From positions 1 to 18,779 of the forward strand of contig CAZAKI010000038.1 of the NCBI GenBank assembly GCA_964485855.1: DNA of 18,779 nt, given 5' to 3'. This document shows positions 1 through 7,711 of the stretch, one piece after another. Made by a program: the position numbers and the translations under genes. Numbering within the stretch: the stretch's first letter is position 1; each line of letters begins with the position of its first letter. The notes under the pieces were generated by a model, which did no database searches, had not been told where the DNA came from, and saw only the letters and a program-made list of their open reading frames with translations. This stretch comes from UBA993 sp964485855 (GTDB lineage Bacteria; Bacillota; Dethiobacteria; DTU022).

Positions 1-67
1 AAAGCGAATCGAAAACACTCAGACTTAATAGCGGATATCCTCTTTCGATAATTCCCCCGTTGATTCC

Positions 68-150
68 AACACAGGGGGACGGTTCTTTTGTGTCGTTTTA
101 TATTTATTATGGATGATTAAAACAACACAAAAGAACCGTCCCCCTGTGTT
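68..150. repeat. Large inverted repeat, REP/MITE-like element, possible terminator of the cbi unit
   Basis: Two 33-base arms (68-100 and 118-150) are complementary with a single mismatch and enclose a 17-base A/T-rich loop. The outer end of each arm is AACACAGGGGGACGGTTC. The 8-mer CGTTGATT occurs on both sides (58-65 and 169-176). Palindromes ending in this kind of ACAC-AGGGG-ACGGTTC sequence are, as I recall, dispersed in many copies in some anaerobic Firmicute genomes; this needs a copy count. As RNA it would form a very stable hairpin after cbiJ, though without a T run. Confidence 0.75.
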
Positions 151-168
151 GATCCCCTGGATCCCCTG
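151..168. repeat. Tandem 9-bp repeat beside the inverted repeat
   Basis: GATCCCCTG occurs twice in direct succession (151-159 and 160-168), immediately next to the right arm of the inverted repeat. It probably belongs to the same repetitive element or its insertion site. Confidence 0.6.
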
Positions 169-192
169 CGTTGATTGTTTGGGATGTGAAGG

Positions 193-897
193 TTATAACA
201 GAACTGAAGGACGGGAAATGAGAATGACTGGAATGTTGAGGGATGCTGCGGCGTCGATTTTTTCTTTTACCCCACCCTGGGGACCGCTTTCTTTGGATAT
301 GATAACTGCGGCGGCGTAGCGCAAAAAGAGAGCTTTATTCGTTTTATAATCAAAAGGCCCCTGCATGGCAACGATATTTGCCGGTAAGATGCCGAGTTTC
401 AAACATTTATCAAGAGATTCCCGGACAGGCAGGATCCTCACAACCAGGCGATCAGCAGCGATAATTTTTGTGTAATCTTCAAGCTTGCTGCTGCCGGTGG
501 TTAAAAAGACAGTTCCTTTAAACTTGGCAGCAATGTGCGCCGCTTCGACAGTATCAACGGCAGGAATAATGCCTTCATCGGCCTTAATGCCACTTGTTTC
601 GCGTTCCACTCTTTCGTAAGCAATCCCCGTGATGCGGCAGGCTTCCTGCGCATTGTAGGTTATTTGAGTAGCATAGGGGTGAGTAGCGTCAACGACCCGA
701 TTAATCGCCTTTTCCTTGATGATCATAAGTAAGTCGTCGAGGGTTAGCGGACCGGCGATGACCTGTCCCGGGTAAGTTTTGCTCAGGAGCTCCTTGCCAT
801 AAACAGTGGCAGTTGCTGCCAGCACCTTAAATCCCTGGCGATGTAGACCATCAGCCATTTTTCGTCCCTCGGTCGTTCCAGCCAAAAGCAGAATCAT
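193..897 (-). CDS. cbiJ: Cobalt-precorrin-6A reductase
   Basis: Reduces the macrocycle of cobalt-precorrin-6A with a nicotinamide cofactor. The 234-residue sequence begins with the family motif ILLLAGTTEGRKMADGL (2-18) and contains RVVDATHPYATQIT (67-80), the best-known CbiJ/CobK block. TTGSSKLEDY and RILPVRESLDKC follow. ATG overlaps the cbiH stop (ATGA). It is the last gene of the cluster in this window; 42 bases after its stop lies the large inverted repeat at 68-150, which may serve as the transcript end. Confidence 0.95.
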   Translation of the reverse strand: MILLLAGTTEGRKMADGLHRQGFKVLAATATVYGKELLSKTYPGQVIAGPLTLDDLLMIIKEKAINRVVDATHPYATQITYNAQEACRITGIAYERVERETSGIKADEGIIPAVDTVEAAHIAAKFKGTVFLTTGSSKLEDYTKIIAADRLVVRILPVRESLDKCLKLGILPANIVAMQGPFDYKTNKALFLRYAAAVIISKESGPQGGVKEKIDAAASLNIPVILISRPSVLL

Positions 898-1643
898 AGC
901 TGGTAACCCCGCGGAGTAATCATTTTACCATTCTGCCAATAGGTTTTGCTGTTGCCGATGATCACCAGGGTAGCCATATTAATAAAATCAAGATGCTCCA
1001 ACAAACTTTTTAAGCTTGCCTGCCGGACTTCCTGGCCTTCCCTCCCGGCAGCTCGAACCAGACCCACTGCTGGATCGCCAGTAATCTGCTCCTCGATGAT
1101 CTGGACAGCCAGGGCAAGCAGATCTTTGCGCCCCTTACTGCGCGGGTTATAGAGGACAATCACCATGTCGGCCGAAGCAGCCGCGCGGAGCCTTTTTTCA
1201 ATTAAAACCCAAGGGGTTAGGAGGTCACTTAAGCTAATCACCGCAAAATCGTGCATTAAAGGGGCACCAAGCACCGCTGCGGCTGCCCCGGCGGCCGTAA
1301 TGCCGGGAATAATTTCAACCGGCAATTGCTCTTCGCCCTCGCCGGCAACTTGCAGCATTAGACCGGCCATACCGTAGATGCCGGGATCTCCTCCGCTAAC
1401 CAGGGCTACCTTTTTCCCCTTTAACGCTTCGGTCGCCGCGAATCGGCAACGTTCAATTTCGCTGCCCATCGCCGACATGATCACTTCTTTACCTTTACCT
1501 TCTAATAAAATGGAGATCTGCCTGACATAGAGGCGGTAGCCGATTACCAGGTCGCATTCTTCAATAGCCTGGATAGCCTGGGCGGTGAGATATTCAACAT
1601 CACCAGGACCGGTGCCGACTACGCTTACTTTGCCTTTTCGCAA
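894..1643 (-). CDS. cbiH: Cobalt-precorrin-3 (precorrin-3B) C17-methyltransferase
   Basis: Methylates C17 and drives ring contraction. The 249-residue protein has VSVVGTGPGDVEYLTAQA (6-23), the CbiH/CobJ-specific DLVIGYRLYVRQI (31-43) and VALVSGGDPGIYGMAGLM (79-96). VEIIPGITAAGAAAAVLGAPL and MVIVLYNPRSKGR are also typical of this methylase. The start is TTG at 1643, nine bases after AGGAGG; the nearby ATG (1650) is in another frame and is followed by a stop at once. The stop overlaps the cbiJ start (ATGA). Confidence 0.95.
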   Translation of the reverse strand: MRKGKVSVVGTGPGDVEYLTAQAIQAIEECDLVIGYRLYVRQISILLEGKGKEVIMSAMGSEIERCRFAATEALKGKKVALVSGGDPGIYGMAGLMLQVAGEGEEQLPVEIIPGITAAGAAAAVLGAPLMHDFAVISLSDLLTPWVLIEKRLRAAASADMVIVLYNPRSKGRKDLLALAVQIIEEQITGDPAVGLVRAAGREGQEVRQASLKSLLEHLDFINMATLVIIGNSKTYWQNGKMITPRGYQL

Positions 1644-1646
1644 TTT

Positions 1647-2798
1647 TCATACCTCCTGGGCTGGGTAAAAGAGACTTTCTGCCAGTGCTACTGTTATTCC
1701 TTCACCCCGCTGAACTTCCAGCAACAGCGGTCCGCCGCCACTGCCCAGCCGGGCACAGGGTTCAGCAACAGCCCCTACCCCAACTTGATTTTTAACAAAT
1801 TCTGATATGGCGCTGGTGCCAATCTGCTGCTCAATCTCTTTTCCGGTAAAGATCCGCAGCGGAACCTTAAAGTGGGCGGCAGCGCTGATCAGGCCTTCCT
1901 CTTCCGCCTTAAATTCGCCAGTCGCCAAACAGGAGAGGGATGAGAGAGATAAGCCGGCCTTGGTGAAAGCGTTCTCTACCGCCCTGATGATTGCTGCAGC
2001 CGAGATACCCTTGCGGCAGCCAACACCAGCAGTAATAGAGGTTGGCCTGAGCAGAATATAGGGATAAGGAGGGTAGTGGGACAAAGGTTCAAGGCGGTTG
2101 CTGATCAGGACATAACCGTTTACAGCCAGTTCCAAATCCTGTTCGCTTTCAGCTCTCTCGATATTCCCTTTCAGCGGATATTTAAAAGGTTTATCACTCA
2201 GCAAATAAATCTTTCGCTCCTCAAGCAGGGCGGCACTGATCTTTTTGAGATCGGGCAGATTTTCAATTTTCCAGCTTAACCTGCGTGCCAAATCATCAAA
2301 AGCGGTTATGCCTCGGCAATCCGTAGCAGTTGTTACCACCGGGCAGGCCTGAAGAAATCGGGCAATTTTTTGCGTCGCTTCGTTGGCCCCACCGAGATGT
2401 CCTGAGAGGAGACTAATAACGAAGTGAGACCGGTCATCGATTACCACTACCGCGGGATCTTTGTCTTTCCCTTGCAGACTGGGGGCAATAGCCCGCACGG
2501 CTACTGCAACGGCAGAAACAAAAATCAACAACTGGTTCTGGTTGAAGATTTTAGCGATTGCCTTTGTAAAATTTCCTTCGAGGAAGTGCAAAGGCCATCC
2601 CCACTCCATTCCTCCCCTCTCGAGGGGAAGGACACTGTCTTTTAGATCTTTTTCACCAGGAAGCTTGCTTCCTTTTACTTCCTTCTCAATTGGCAACAAC
2701 CGGGGTGTTACATAGACCGAAGCCTGGGGATAGAGAGTTAACAGGCGCCTGGCAATATTAATGCCCTCCTGACTAACAACAACGATCGCTATGCTCAA
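1647..2798 (-). CDS. cbiG: Cobalt-precorrin-5A hydrolase
   Basis: Opens the delta-lactone ring of cobalt-precorrin-5A and releases acetaldehyde, a step unique to the anaerobic route. The N-terminal domain (1-36) and the central block VSAVAVAVRAIAP (94-106) and DDRSHFVISLLSGHLGGANE (121-140) are typical. The C-terminal domain has SITAGVGCRKG (254-264) and CLATGEFKAEEEG. The start is TTG behind GGAGGG with six bases of spacing. Between residues 38 and 71 the sequence carries a low-complexity palindrome-rich stretch, listed separately, that I do not expect in the family; the frame is kept and all later blocks are intact. Length 383 is within the CbiG range. Confidence 0.95.
   Translation of the reverse strand: MSIAIVVVSQEGINIARRLLTLYPQASVYVTPRLLPIEKEVKGSKLPGEKDLKDSVLPLERGGMEWGWPLHFLEGNFTKAIAKIFNQNQLLIFVSAVAVAVRAIAPSLQGKDKDPAVVVIDDRSHFVISLLSGHLGGANEATQKIARFLQACPVVTTATDCRGITAFDDLARRLSWKIENLPDLKKISAALLEERKIYLLSDKPFKYPLKGNIERAESEQDLELAVNGYVLISNRLEPLSHYPPYPYILLRPTSITAGVGCRKGISAAAIIRAVENAFTKAGLSLSSLSCLATGEFKAEEEGLISAAAHFKVPLRIFTGKEIEQQIGTSAISEFVKNQVGVGAVAEPCARLGSGGGPLLLEVQRGEGITVALAESLFYPAQEV
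2586..2687 (-). repeat. Palindrome-rich in-frame insertion within cbiG
   Basis: Codons 38-71 of cbiG encode a charged stretch containing VKGSKLPGEKD and VLPLERGGMEWGWP, between the first and second conserved strands. At the DNA level it holds two short palindromes, GGAAGCAAGCTTCC and CCCCTCGAGAGGGG, each with a 6-bp stem. This resembles small dispersed palindromic elements that insert in frame into genes; the identity as a repeat family is inference. The segment should form a surface loop. Confidence 0.5.
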
Positions 2799-3553
2799 TC
2801 TTTTCCCTCCCGGAATCCGTGACTAAAATTGGCATCGTAAAGCTTGGAAGGGCTTATGGGGTCACCTAGAAAAGGACCAACCAGAATGAGGGCACTTAAC
2901 TTCAAGCCGGCCTGTTTCACTTTCCCGGCAATATCCGCAAGAGTACCCTCAATTACTTGCTCTTCAGGCCAGGAAGCCTTATAAACCACTGCTACCGGGG
3001 TATCAGGATCGTACCCACAGAGAAGTTCGGATACCACCTCATCAATTAAACTAATGCTGAGAAAGATAACCATACTGGCCTTGTGTTTGGCCAGGTGGTT
3101 CAAAGCCTGCTTTTCAGGCACCGGCGTTCTAGCGGCTAATCTAGTCAGGATCGTAGTTTGCGAAATTTCTGGAAGAGTATATTCTTTCCCGACCGCAGCA
3201 GCGGCAGCGGCAAATGAACTAACCCCGGGAACCATTTCATAATCAATACCTGCATCTTTTAAAATAAGCATCTGCTCGCGCAAAGCTCCATATAGCGAGG
3301 GATCGCCGCTGTGCAAACGAACCACCTTTTTTTCAGCTTGGGCAAAATCAATCATCTTTGCACATATTTCCTGCAATTCCATTCCAGCGCTGTCTAAGAT
3401 AACACAATTTTCCTTGGCCCGATCCAGCACCTTGGGATTAACAAGTGAACCGGCATAGATAATTAAATCGGCGTCACGAAGTAGCCGATCTGCTTTCAGG
3501 GTTAATAATTCCGGATCCCCTGGACCGGCACCAACAAAATAAATAATCTGCAT
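2795..3553 (-). CDS. cbiF: Cobalt-precorrin-4 C11-methyltransferase
   Basis: Adds the C11 methyl group. The 252-residue protein shows VGAGPGDPELLTLKADRLL (7-25), DLIIYAGSLVNP (29-40) and RLHSGDPSLYGALREQM (79-95). These are diagnostic for CbiF/CobM, in particular the YAGSLV and HSGDPSLYGA blocks. VPGVSSFAAAAAAVGKEYT and a C-terminal LVGP motif complete the fold. ATG overlaps the cbiL stop; the stop overlaps the TTG start of cbiG (TTGA), which keeps cbiF and its pathway neighbour cbiG translationally linked. Confidence 0.96.
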   Translation of the reverse strand: MQIIYFVGAGPGDPELLTLKADRLLRDADLIIYAGSLVNPKVLDRAKENCVILDSAGMELQEICAKMIDFAQAEKKVVRLHSGDPSLYGALREQMLILKDAGIDYEMVPGVSSFAAAAAAVGKEYTLPEISQTTILTRLAARTPVPEKQALNHLAKHKASMVIFLSISLIDEVVSELLCGYDPDTPVAVVYKASWPEEQVIEGTLADIAGKVKQAGLKLSALILVGPFLGDPISPSKLYDANFSHGFREGKD

Positions 3554-4260
3554 TAATTCACTGGCTCCTTCCTGGAAATAATCAAAGAAAAATAAGAAAG
3601 ATCCTGCTCTTCAACTTTAGTGAGATCATTAAAAATCTTTTCTCCAGATTGGCCGCAGTTTACAACCATCACTGTATTTTTAAGCCTGCCAACTTTTTTA
3701 AGGATAGAAACAACCTGGTCAAAACAACGGGCAACTTTAAATATTACCAGAGTTTCAAAGCTCTGAAGCTCCCTCGCTTCCATGGTTGGAATAACCTCGG
3801 CTGGAAGAACAGCCATCTTTTCGTTGCCATAAGTAAGAGGAATCCCGGCAGCAGCCGCAGCCGCACTAAAAGAGTTAATCCCTGACACAGTTTGAACGGA
3901 ATATCCTGAAGCCAATAAATACTGATACAGATAGATATAGGTACTGTAGAGCATCGGATCTCCTAAGGTGATGAAAGCGATCGAATGATTATTATCAAGA
4001 GTCTCCCGAATTAATTTTCGCGCTTTTTCCCAGGCTTGTTCAAGTTCATTCTGATCCTGGGTCATTGGAAAAGCTAAAGCCAATAGCTCACTGCGAGGGT
4101 TAATATATCGGCGGGCAATCTTGAAAGCAGTACTGTCCCTGTTCTTTCCTGCTACCGGGACAGCCACAACATCAACTTCACCAAGCAAGCGTGATGCCTT
4201 GATGGTCAGTAACTCCGGATCCCCGGGGCCGATACCAATTCCATAAAACAGACCGGGCAT
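3553..4260 (-). CDS. cbiL: Cobalt-precorrin-2 C20-methyltransferase
   Basis: First ring methylation after cobalt insertion, adding the C20 methyl group. The 235-residue sequence has the tetrapyrrole methylase motif YGIGIGPGDPELLTIKA (6-22) and FITLGDPMLYSTYIYLYQYL (96-115). The TLGDPMLYST block and the following Tyr-rich helix distinguish CbiL/CobI from the other methylases in this cluster. SGINSFSAAAAAAGIPL is also typical. ATG overlaps the cbiT stop by one base and the stop overlaps the cbiF start by one base (TAATG both times). Confidence 0.95.
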   Translation of the reverse strand: MPGLFYGIGIGPGDPELLTIKASRLLGEVDVVAVPVAGKNRDSTAFKIARRYINPRSELLALAFPMTQDQNELEQAWEKARKLIRETLDNNHSIAFITLGDPMLYSTYIYLYQYLLASGYSVQTVSGINSFSAAAAAAGIPLTYGNEKMAVLPAEVIPTMEARELQSFETLVIFKVARCFDQVVSILKKVGRLKNTVMVVNCGQSGEKIFNDLTKVEEQDLSYFSLIISRKEPVN

Positions 4261-4862
4261 TAATAATCTCCTTTTCTGGCAGTGATGATGTAAACTGGAT
4301 TAAGCGGTTGCAAGCAGTGTCCCCGACCCAGTATACGAGCCCGGGATATTGATGCCTGGATGAAATCCAGATCAACAAAATGCAGTTTATTGAGCAGATC
4401 CAGACAATCCGCGAGAGTTTCAACTAATATACAGTTGATCACCAGAAGTCCGTCTTTTAGCAGAAGTTTGTAGCAATAATCGATAATCATCCCCAGTTTT
4501 CCACCACTGCCGCCGATCATGATTCGTTCAACCGGTTCGAGCCCTTCTAGAGCCACAGGCGCTTCTCCGGCAATAATATTGATGTTATTTAAATCAAATT
4601 TTTTACAGTTCGTTGTTAGCAGTTCAAGCGCTTTCGGATCACGTTCGACAGACCAAACCTGGCCGGTTGTCAGCAGCGAAGCGCACTCAATTGAGAGCCC
4701 ACCGCTACCGGCGCCGATATCAATTACTCGGTGCTCTGCAGAAAGCTGCAACTTGCAGAGGGTAAGTGCGCGAATTTCCTGCTTAGTTATCGGCACTTCA
4801 CCCCTTGTAAACAGCTCATCAGGAATACCGGGAGTAACCCTGTTTTGAAAATCACGATTCAT
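4260..4862 (-). CDS. cbiT: Cobalt-precorrin-6B C15-methyltransferase (decarboxylating)
   Basis: Class I S-adenosylmethionine methyltransferase that methylates C15 and removes the C12 acetate carboxyl group. It is about 200 residues long. The N-terminal family block FTRGEVPITKQEIRAL (18-33) precedes the SAM-binding motif VIDIGAGSGGLSIE (46-59) and the acidic residue after strand 2 (SVERDP, 71-76). IMIGGSGGKL follows at about 115. I chose the ATG at 4862, preceded by GGTGGTGAT; a TTG at 4865 adds one residue. The start lies inside the end of cbiE, and the stop overlaps the cbiL start (TAATG). Confidence 0.95.
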   Translation of the reverse strand: MNRDFQNRVTPGIPDELFTRGEVPITKQEIRALTLCKLQLSAEHRVIDIGAGSGGLSIECASLLTTGQVWSVERDPKALELLTTNCKKFDLNNINIIAGEAPVALEGLEPVERIMIGGSGGKLGMIIDYCYKLLLKDGLLVINCILVETLADCLDLLNKLHFVDLDFIQASISRARILGRGHCLQPLNPVYIITARKGDY

Positions 4863-5478
4863 CAATAATCACCACCAAGTTCAAATCCGAGCCGCTAAAT
4901 TCGGTAAAATCCTCCGGGTAACCCTCACTGATTTTTTCATCTAGATAGGAAAGGTTTTCGCCAATATATACTTTCTTCTGGCCGATCCCCGCTTCAACCA
5001 TTAAACGGCAGAGGTGACCGGGATTATTACGAGAGTCAGTAAAGAGGACCAACGGCTTTGGTTTGTTGAGCAGAGGAGAAAGTTCTTGAAGTTCCCGACC
5101 GTGCAGGCTGATAAAACGCGCCTCCTGCCAGCAGAGGCCGAGTTTAGCGAAAAGGTATTGCGCAGCGCTGATCCCCGGATAGACTACCAGGTTTTCCCGA
5201 CCAAACTCTGCCTCCAGGCGAGGCAGAATACTGAAAATGCCGGCATCACCGGAAACAAGAAAGCCGATCCGTTGAGCAGTCAGCCGCTCTTTAACAGTTG
5301 CAAACAGGGGCGCCAAATTGCCGCTAATCTCGAGTGTCTCCTGTCCGCTCCCCTTGAACAAGGCCAGGTTACGCCAGCCGCCAACCAACAGATCGCATTG
5401 CGCAGCCGCTGCTCTGACAGCGGGAGTAAGGTGAGCGGGCGAACCCGGCCCCACAGAGAGAACATCTATTTTCTTCAC
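4852..5478 (-). CDS. cbiE: Cobalt-precorrin-7 C5-methyltransferase
   Basis: A 208-residue tetrapyrrole methylase-fold protein; CbiE adds the C5 methyl group. The glycine-rich motif near the N-terminus is the CbiE form LSVGPGSPAHLTPA (7-20), where other methylases have GPGDPELLT. FLVSGDAGIFSI (73-84) is the second family block. It is a separate gene here, not fused to CbiT as in CobL-type proteins. The GTG start has AAGGAG nine bases upstream within cbiD. Its last 11-14 bases overlap the cbiT start, so the two successive enzymes are probably co-translated. Confidence 0.94.
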   Translation of the reverse strand: MKKIDVLSVGPGSPAHLTPAVRAAAAQCDLLVGGWRNLALFKGSGQETLEISGNLAPLFATVKERLTAQRIGFLVSGDAGIFSILPRLEAEFGRENLVVYPGISAAQYLFAKLGLCWQEARFISLHGRELQELSPLLNKPKPLVLFTDSRNNPGHLCRLMVEAGIGQKKVYIGENLSYLDEKISEGYPEDFTEFSGSDLNLVVIIDES

Positions 5479-5479
5479 C

Positions 5480-6625
5480 TTAAATCTCCTTCTTAAAAAC
5501 GTTCATGATCTGTTTCGCCTGAAGATCCAGGCCGAGCAGGCCGCGACGGAAATTAAAGATTACCGAGCCGATTTCTGCTTCATCATATAAATAAGCCGAT
5601 GAACGCTCTGAGATCTTTGCCGCCAGGTGATCGAAAAGATCTGCGTCGCCAAGTACAGCCAGGATATCACACATCTCTTCAGTGGTAACGGCTTTTTCCA
5701 GCTTTGTAATGGTCTCCCGGTCGGCCCCGAGCAACGCCGCATGGGCGGCAAAAATCTCAAAACGGGCATCAGCTACGCGGCTGTGCGTGTTGAAAATTCC
5801 GGCAGCTACCTTAATCAGCTTGCCGATATGCCCGATGATCAGTATTTTTTCAAAACCACATTCAAGGCTGCGATCGAGGGAAAAACCGATCAGGTTGCCG
5901 ACCTTAACCAAGGCCTGCTTTGGCAAGCCAAAATGTTCCAGAGCAAGGCTCTTCCCAAAATTACCGGTAACCAGGACCAGTGGGCCTCTGTATTCCCGCT
6001 TCAGAGCTCCAATTTCGAGCGCCAGCGTATCGCGGTATGATTGTTCAGACATCGGTTCAACAAGACCACTTGTGCCCAGGATCGAAAGTCCGCCAACTAC
6101 CCCCAACCTGGCATTCATTGTTTTTTTAGCCAGCCTTTCCCCATCGGGTATCGATATTTCGATCTCTACCCCCTGACCGGCCGGGGTTACCGCTGCCACT
6201 TCACCCAAAATCATTTTCTCCGGTACCGGATTGATGGCCGGTTTACCGACATCAACCTGCAAACCCGGCTTGATAACCCGGCCAACCCCTATGCCGGCTA
6301 TAAGCTTTACACCGGGCTTGTCCAAGGCTTTTGCCCCAGCCCTGATCAGCATCCCGTTGGTAATATCAGGGTCGTCGCCGGCATCTTTGCGCACTGCACA
6401 GCTAACCGAATCTGCTTTGCGCACAATTTCCTCAACCGGCAACATCAATCTGATCCCGGCAGGAGTATCAATCCCGATGATTTCCAGGTTTTCTTCGCCA
6501 AAGAGCATCGCAGCTGCCGCTTTAGCGGCGGCTGTCGCGCAAGATCCTGTGCTGTAGCCGCGTTTTAAACGGCGGCCTGCGGTAACTGTGTCGCGCCAGT
6601 CATTGGTATCAGAAATGAAAATCAC
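5480..6625 (-). CDS. cbiD: Cobalt-precorrin-5B C1-methyltransferase
   Basis: Methylates C1 of the contracted corrin ring with S-adenosylmethionine; it is specific to the anaerobic pathway. The 381-residue protein carries KRGYSTGSCATAAAKAA (21-37), KDAGDDPDITNG (80-91), LGTSGLVEPMSEQSY (183-197) and a late conserved FNTHSRVADAR-type segment. These are the usual CbiD blocks. The GTG start gives about 18 residues ahead of the first conserved block; no better start is available because a stop lies a little upstream. The ribosome site is weak. The cbiE start follows its stop after one base, with AAGGAG inside the end of cbiD. Confidence 0.96.
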   Translation of the reverse strand: MIFISDTNDWRDTVTAGRRLKRGYSTGSCATAAAKAAAAMLFGEENLEIIGIDTPAGIRLMLPVEEIVRKADSVSCAVRKDAGDDPDITNGMLIRAGAKALDKPGVKLIAGIGVGRVIKPGLQVDVGKPAINPVPEKMILGEVAAVTPAGQGVEIEISIPDGERLAKKTMNARLGVVGGLSILGTSGLVEPMSEQSYRDTLALEIGALKREYRGPLVLVTGNFGKSLALEHFGLPKQALVKVGNLIGFSLDRSLECGFEKILIIGHIGKLIKVAAGIFNTHSRVADARFEIFAAHAALLGADRETITKLEKAVTTEEMCDILAVLGDADLFDHLAAKISERSSAYLYDEAEIGSVIFNFRRGLLGLDLQAKQIMNVFKKEI

Positions 6626-6687
6626 TCCATACTCAACAAAATTAAAGCTTAAGTCGCAACCCTACCAAGGCGTTAAGAGAACCGTCT

Positions 6688-7338
6688 CTAAATCATGTTT
6701 AGAGGGGCTTGGGCCAATTTAAGCAAGGCGTTAATAATGGCAACCGCTACGGTGCTGCCACCTTTGCGACCGCGGATCACGATCCGGTCAAGTTCTGTCT
6801 TCAGCAAGGCTTCTTTCGATTCCGTTGCTTCGACAAAACCAACCGGTACCCCGACTACTAGGGACGGTCTGGCCTGGCCCTGTTTAACTAGATCCAGCAG
6901 CTCATAAAGCGCAGTCGGTGCATTACCGATCGCAAAAATCGCTTCCGGGTTTTCTGCCGCGGCTCGGCGGATGTTGATCATCGATCTGGTCAGACCATGC
7001 TCAGATGCAAGTTTCGCCGTTTCGCTGTCGGCAACGTGACAGCAGACTTGGACAGAAAATGGTTCCAGCAGCACCTTACTGATTCCGGAAACAATCATGT
7101 TGGTATCCGCCACAATCACGGCGCCGCCATCTTTAAAAGCTTTAACACCGGCACCGATTGCGCCGGCAGAAAAATATATCAGGTCGGCATATTCAAAGTC
7201 AGCCGTGGTGTGGATCACCCTCTTAACAATCGCCAGTTCAGCCGGGCTGAAACGGGCTGCTTCCACCCCCAGCTCCGCCTCGATTAACTGCATGCTTTTA
7301 GTTTCAATGCCCACCGGGTCGGTAATAAACTGTCTCAT
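6688..7338 (-). CDS. cbiC: Cobalt-precorrin-8 methylmutase
   Basis: Moves the methyl group from C11 to C12 of the corrin ring, forming cobyrinic acid. The 216-residue protein is of normal length. The catalytic histidine is His43 in VIHTTADFEYADLIYFS, and the N-terminal DPVGIETKSM, central VADTNMIVSGI, VGVPVGFVEATESKE and C-terminal IRGRKGGSTVAVAIINAL segments are typical of CbiC/CobH. The ATG overlaps the cbiX stop (ATGA). After its stop lies a 62-base gap to cbiD, one of the larger spacers in this unit. A 7-bp inverted repeat spans the stop codon (CTCTAAA / TTTAGAG, 6686-6704 region) but has no T tract. Confidence 0.96.
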   Translation of the reverse strand: MRQFITDPVGIETKSMQLIEAELGVEAARFSPAELAIVKRVIHTTADFEYADLIYFSAGAIGAGVKAFKDGGAVIVADTNMIVSGISKVLLEPFSVQVCCHVADSETAKLASEHGLTRSMINIRRAAAENPEAIFAIGNAPTALYELLDLVKQGQARPSLVVGVPVGFVEATESKEALLKTELDRIVIRGRKGGSTVAVAIINALLKLAQAPLNMI

Positions 7339-7709
7339 AAGCCCTGCTCCAGTTCCGCCACCCGATCTAAAACTAAATCTGCAAGACGGTGGTCAACTCC
7401 AAGCGGTGCTGCCAGATATAGTTCAAGCTCAGAATACTTATGACGTAACAGATCCAACTCGGCAGGAATATCAACCATGACATGCTGGCCGGTTGCCAAA
7501 AGATATGGAGCAACAAAAATTCTCTTAACCCCGGCATGTGCTAACTCGTCGACGACTTCAGGCAAACCTGGAGCACTAAACTGTAACGAAGCATACTCTA
7601 CCCGGTGATAAGAGCTCTTTTCCCGAACTAATGCGGTAATTGCCGCTAAATTATCAGTTGCTTCCTTGACTTTACTGCCATGTCCTAAAACAATCAGGGC
7701 TGTTAACAT
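7335..7709 (-). CDS. cbiX: Sirohydrochlorin cobaltochelatase, short (CbiX-S) form
   Basis: Inserts Co2+ into sirohydrochlorin, the step that commits to anaerobic cobalamin synthesis. At 124 residues this is the short single-domain form, which works as a homodimer; longer CbiX proteins contain two such domains. The two metal/catalytic histidines are visible as His10 (VLGHGSK) and His76 (ATGQHVMVDIP), matching the family pattern. ATG lies two bases after the NikL-like stop codon, with a GGAG site within that gene's end, and the stop overlaps the cbiC start (ATGA). The direct linkage of a chelatase to a metal-transport auxiliary gene is notable. Confidence 0.95.
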   Translation of the reverse strand: MLTALIVLGHGSKVKEATDNLAAITALVREKSSYHRVEYASLQFSAPGLPEVVDELAHAGVKRIFVAPYLLATGQHVMVDIPAELDLLRHKYSELELYLAAPLGVDHRLADLVLDRVAELEQGL

Positions 7710-7711
7710 AT

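Noticed and set aside
113..319. A 68-residue plus-strand frame at the left end
   Set aside because: It runs through the inverted repeat and the antisense of the cbiJ end; no ribosome site and no family resemblance.
5627..6568. Long plus-strand open frames opposite cbiD (for example 5682-6176 and 6041-6568)
   Set aside because: They are antisense shadows of a well-conserved gene, have no recognisable domains and no proper ribosome sites.
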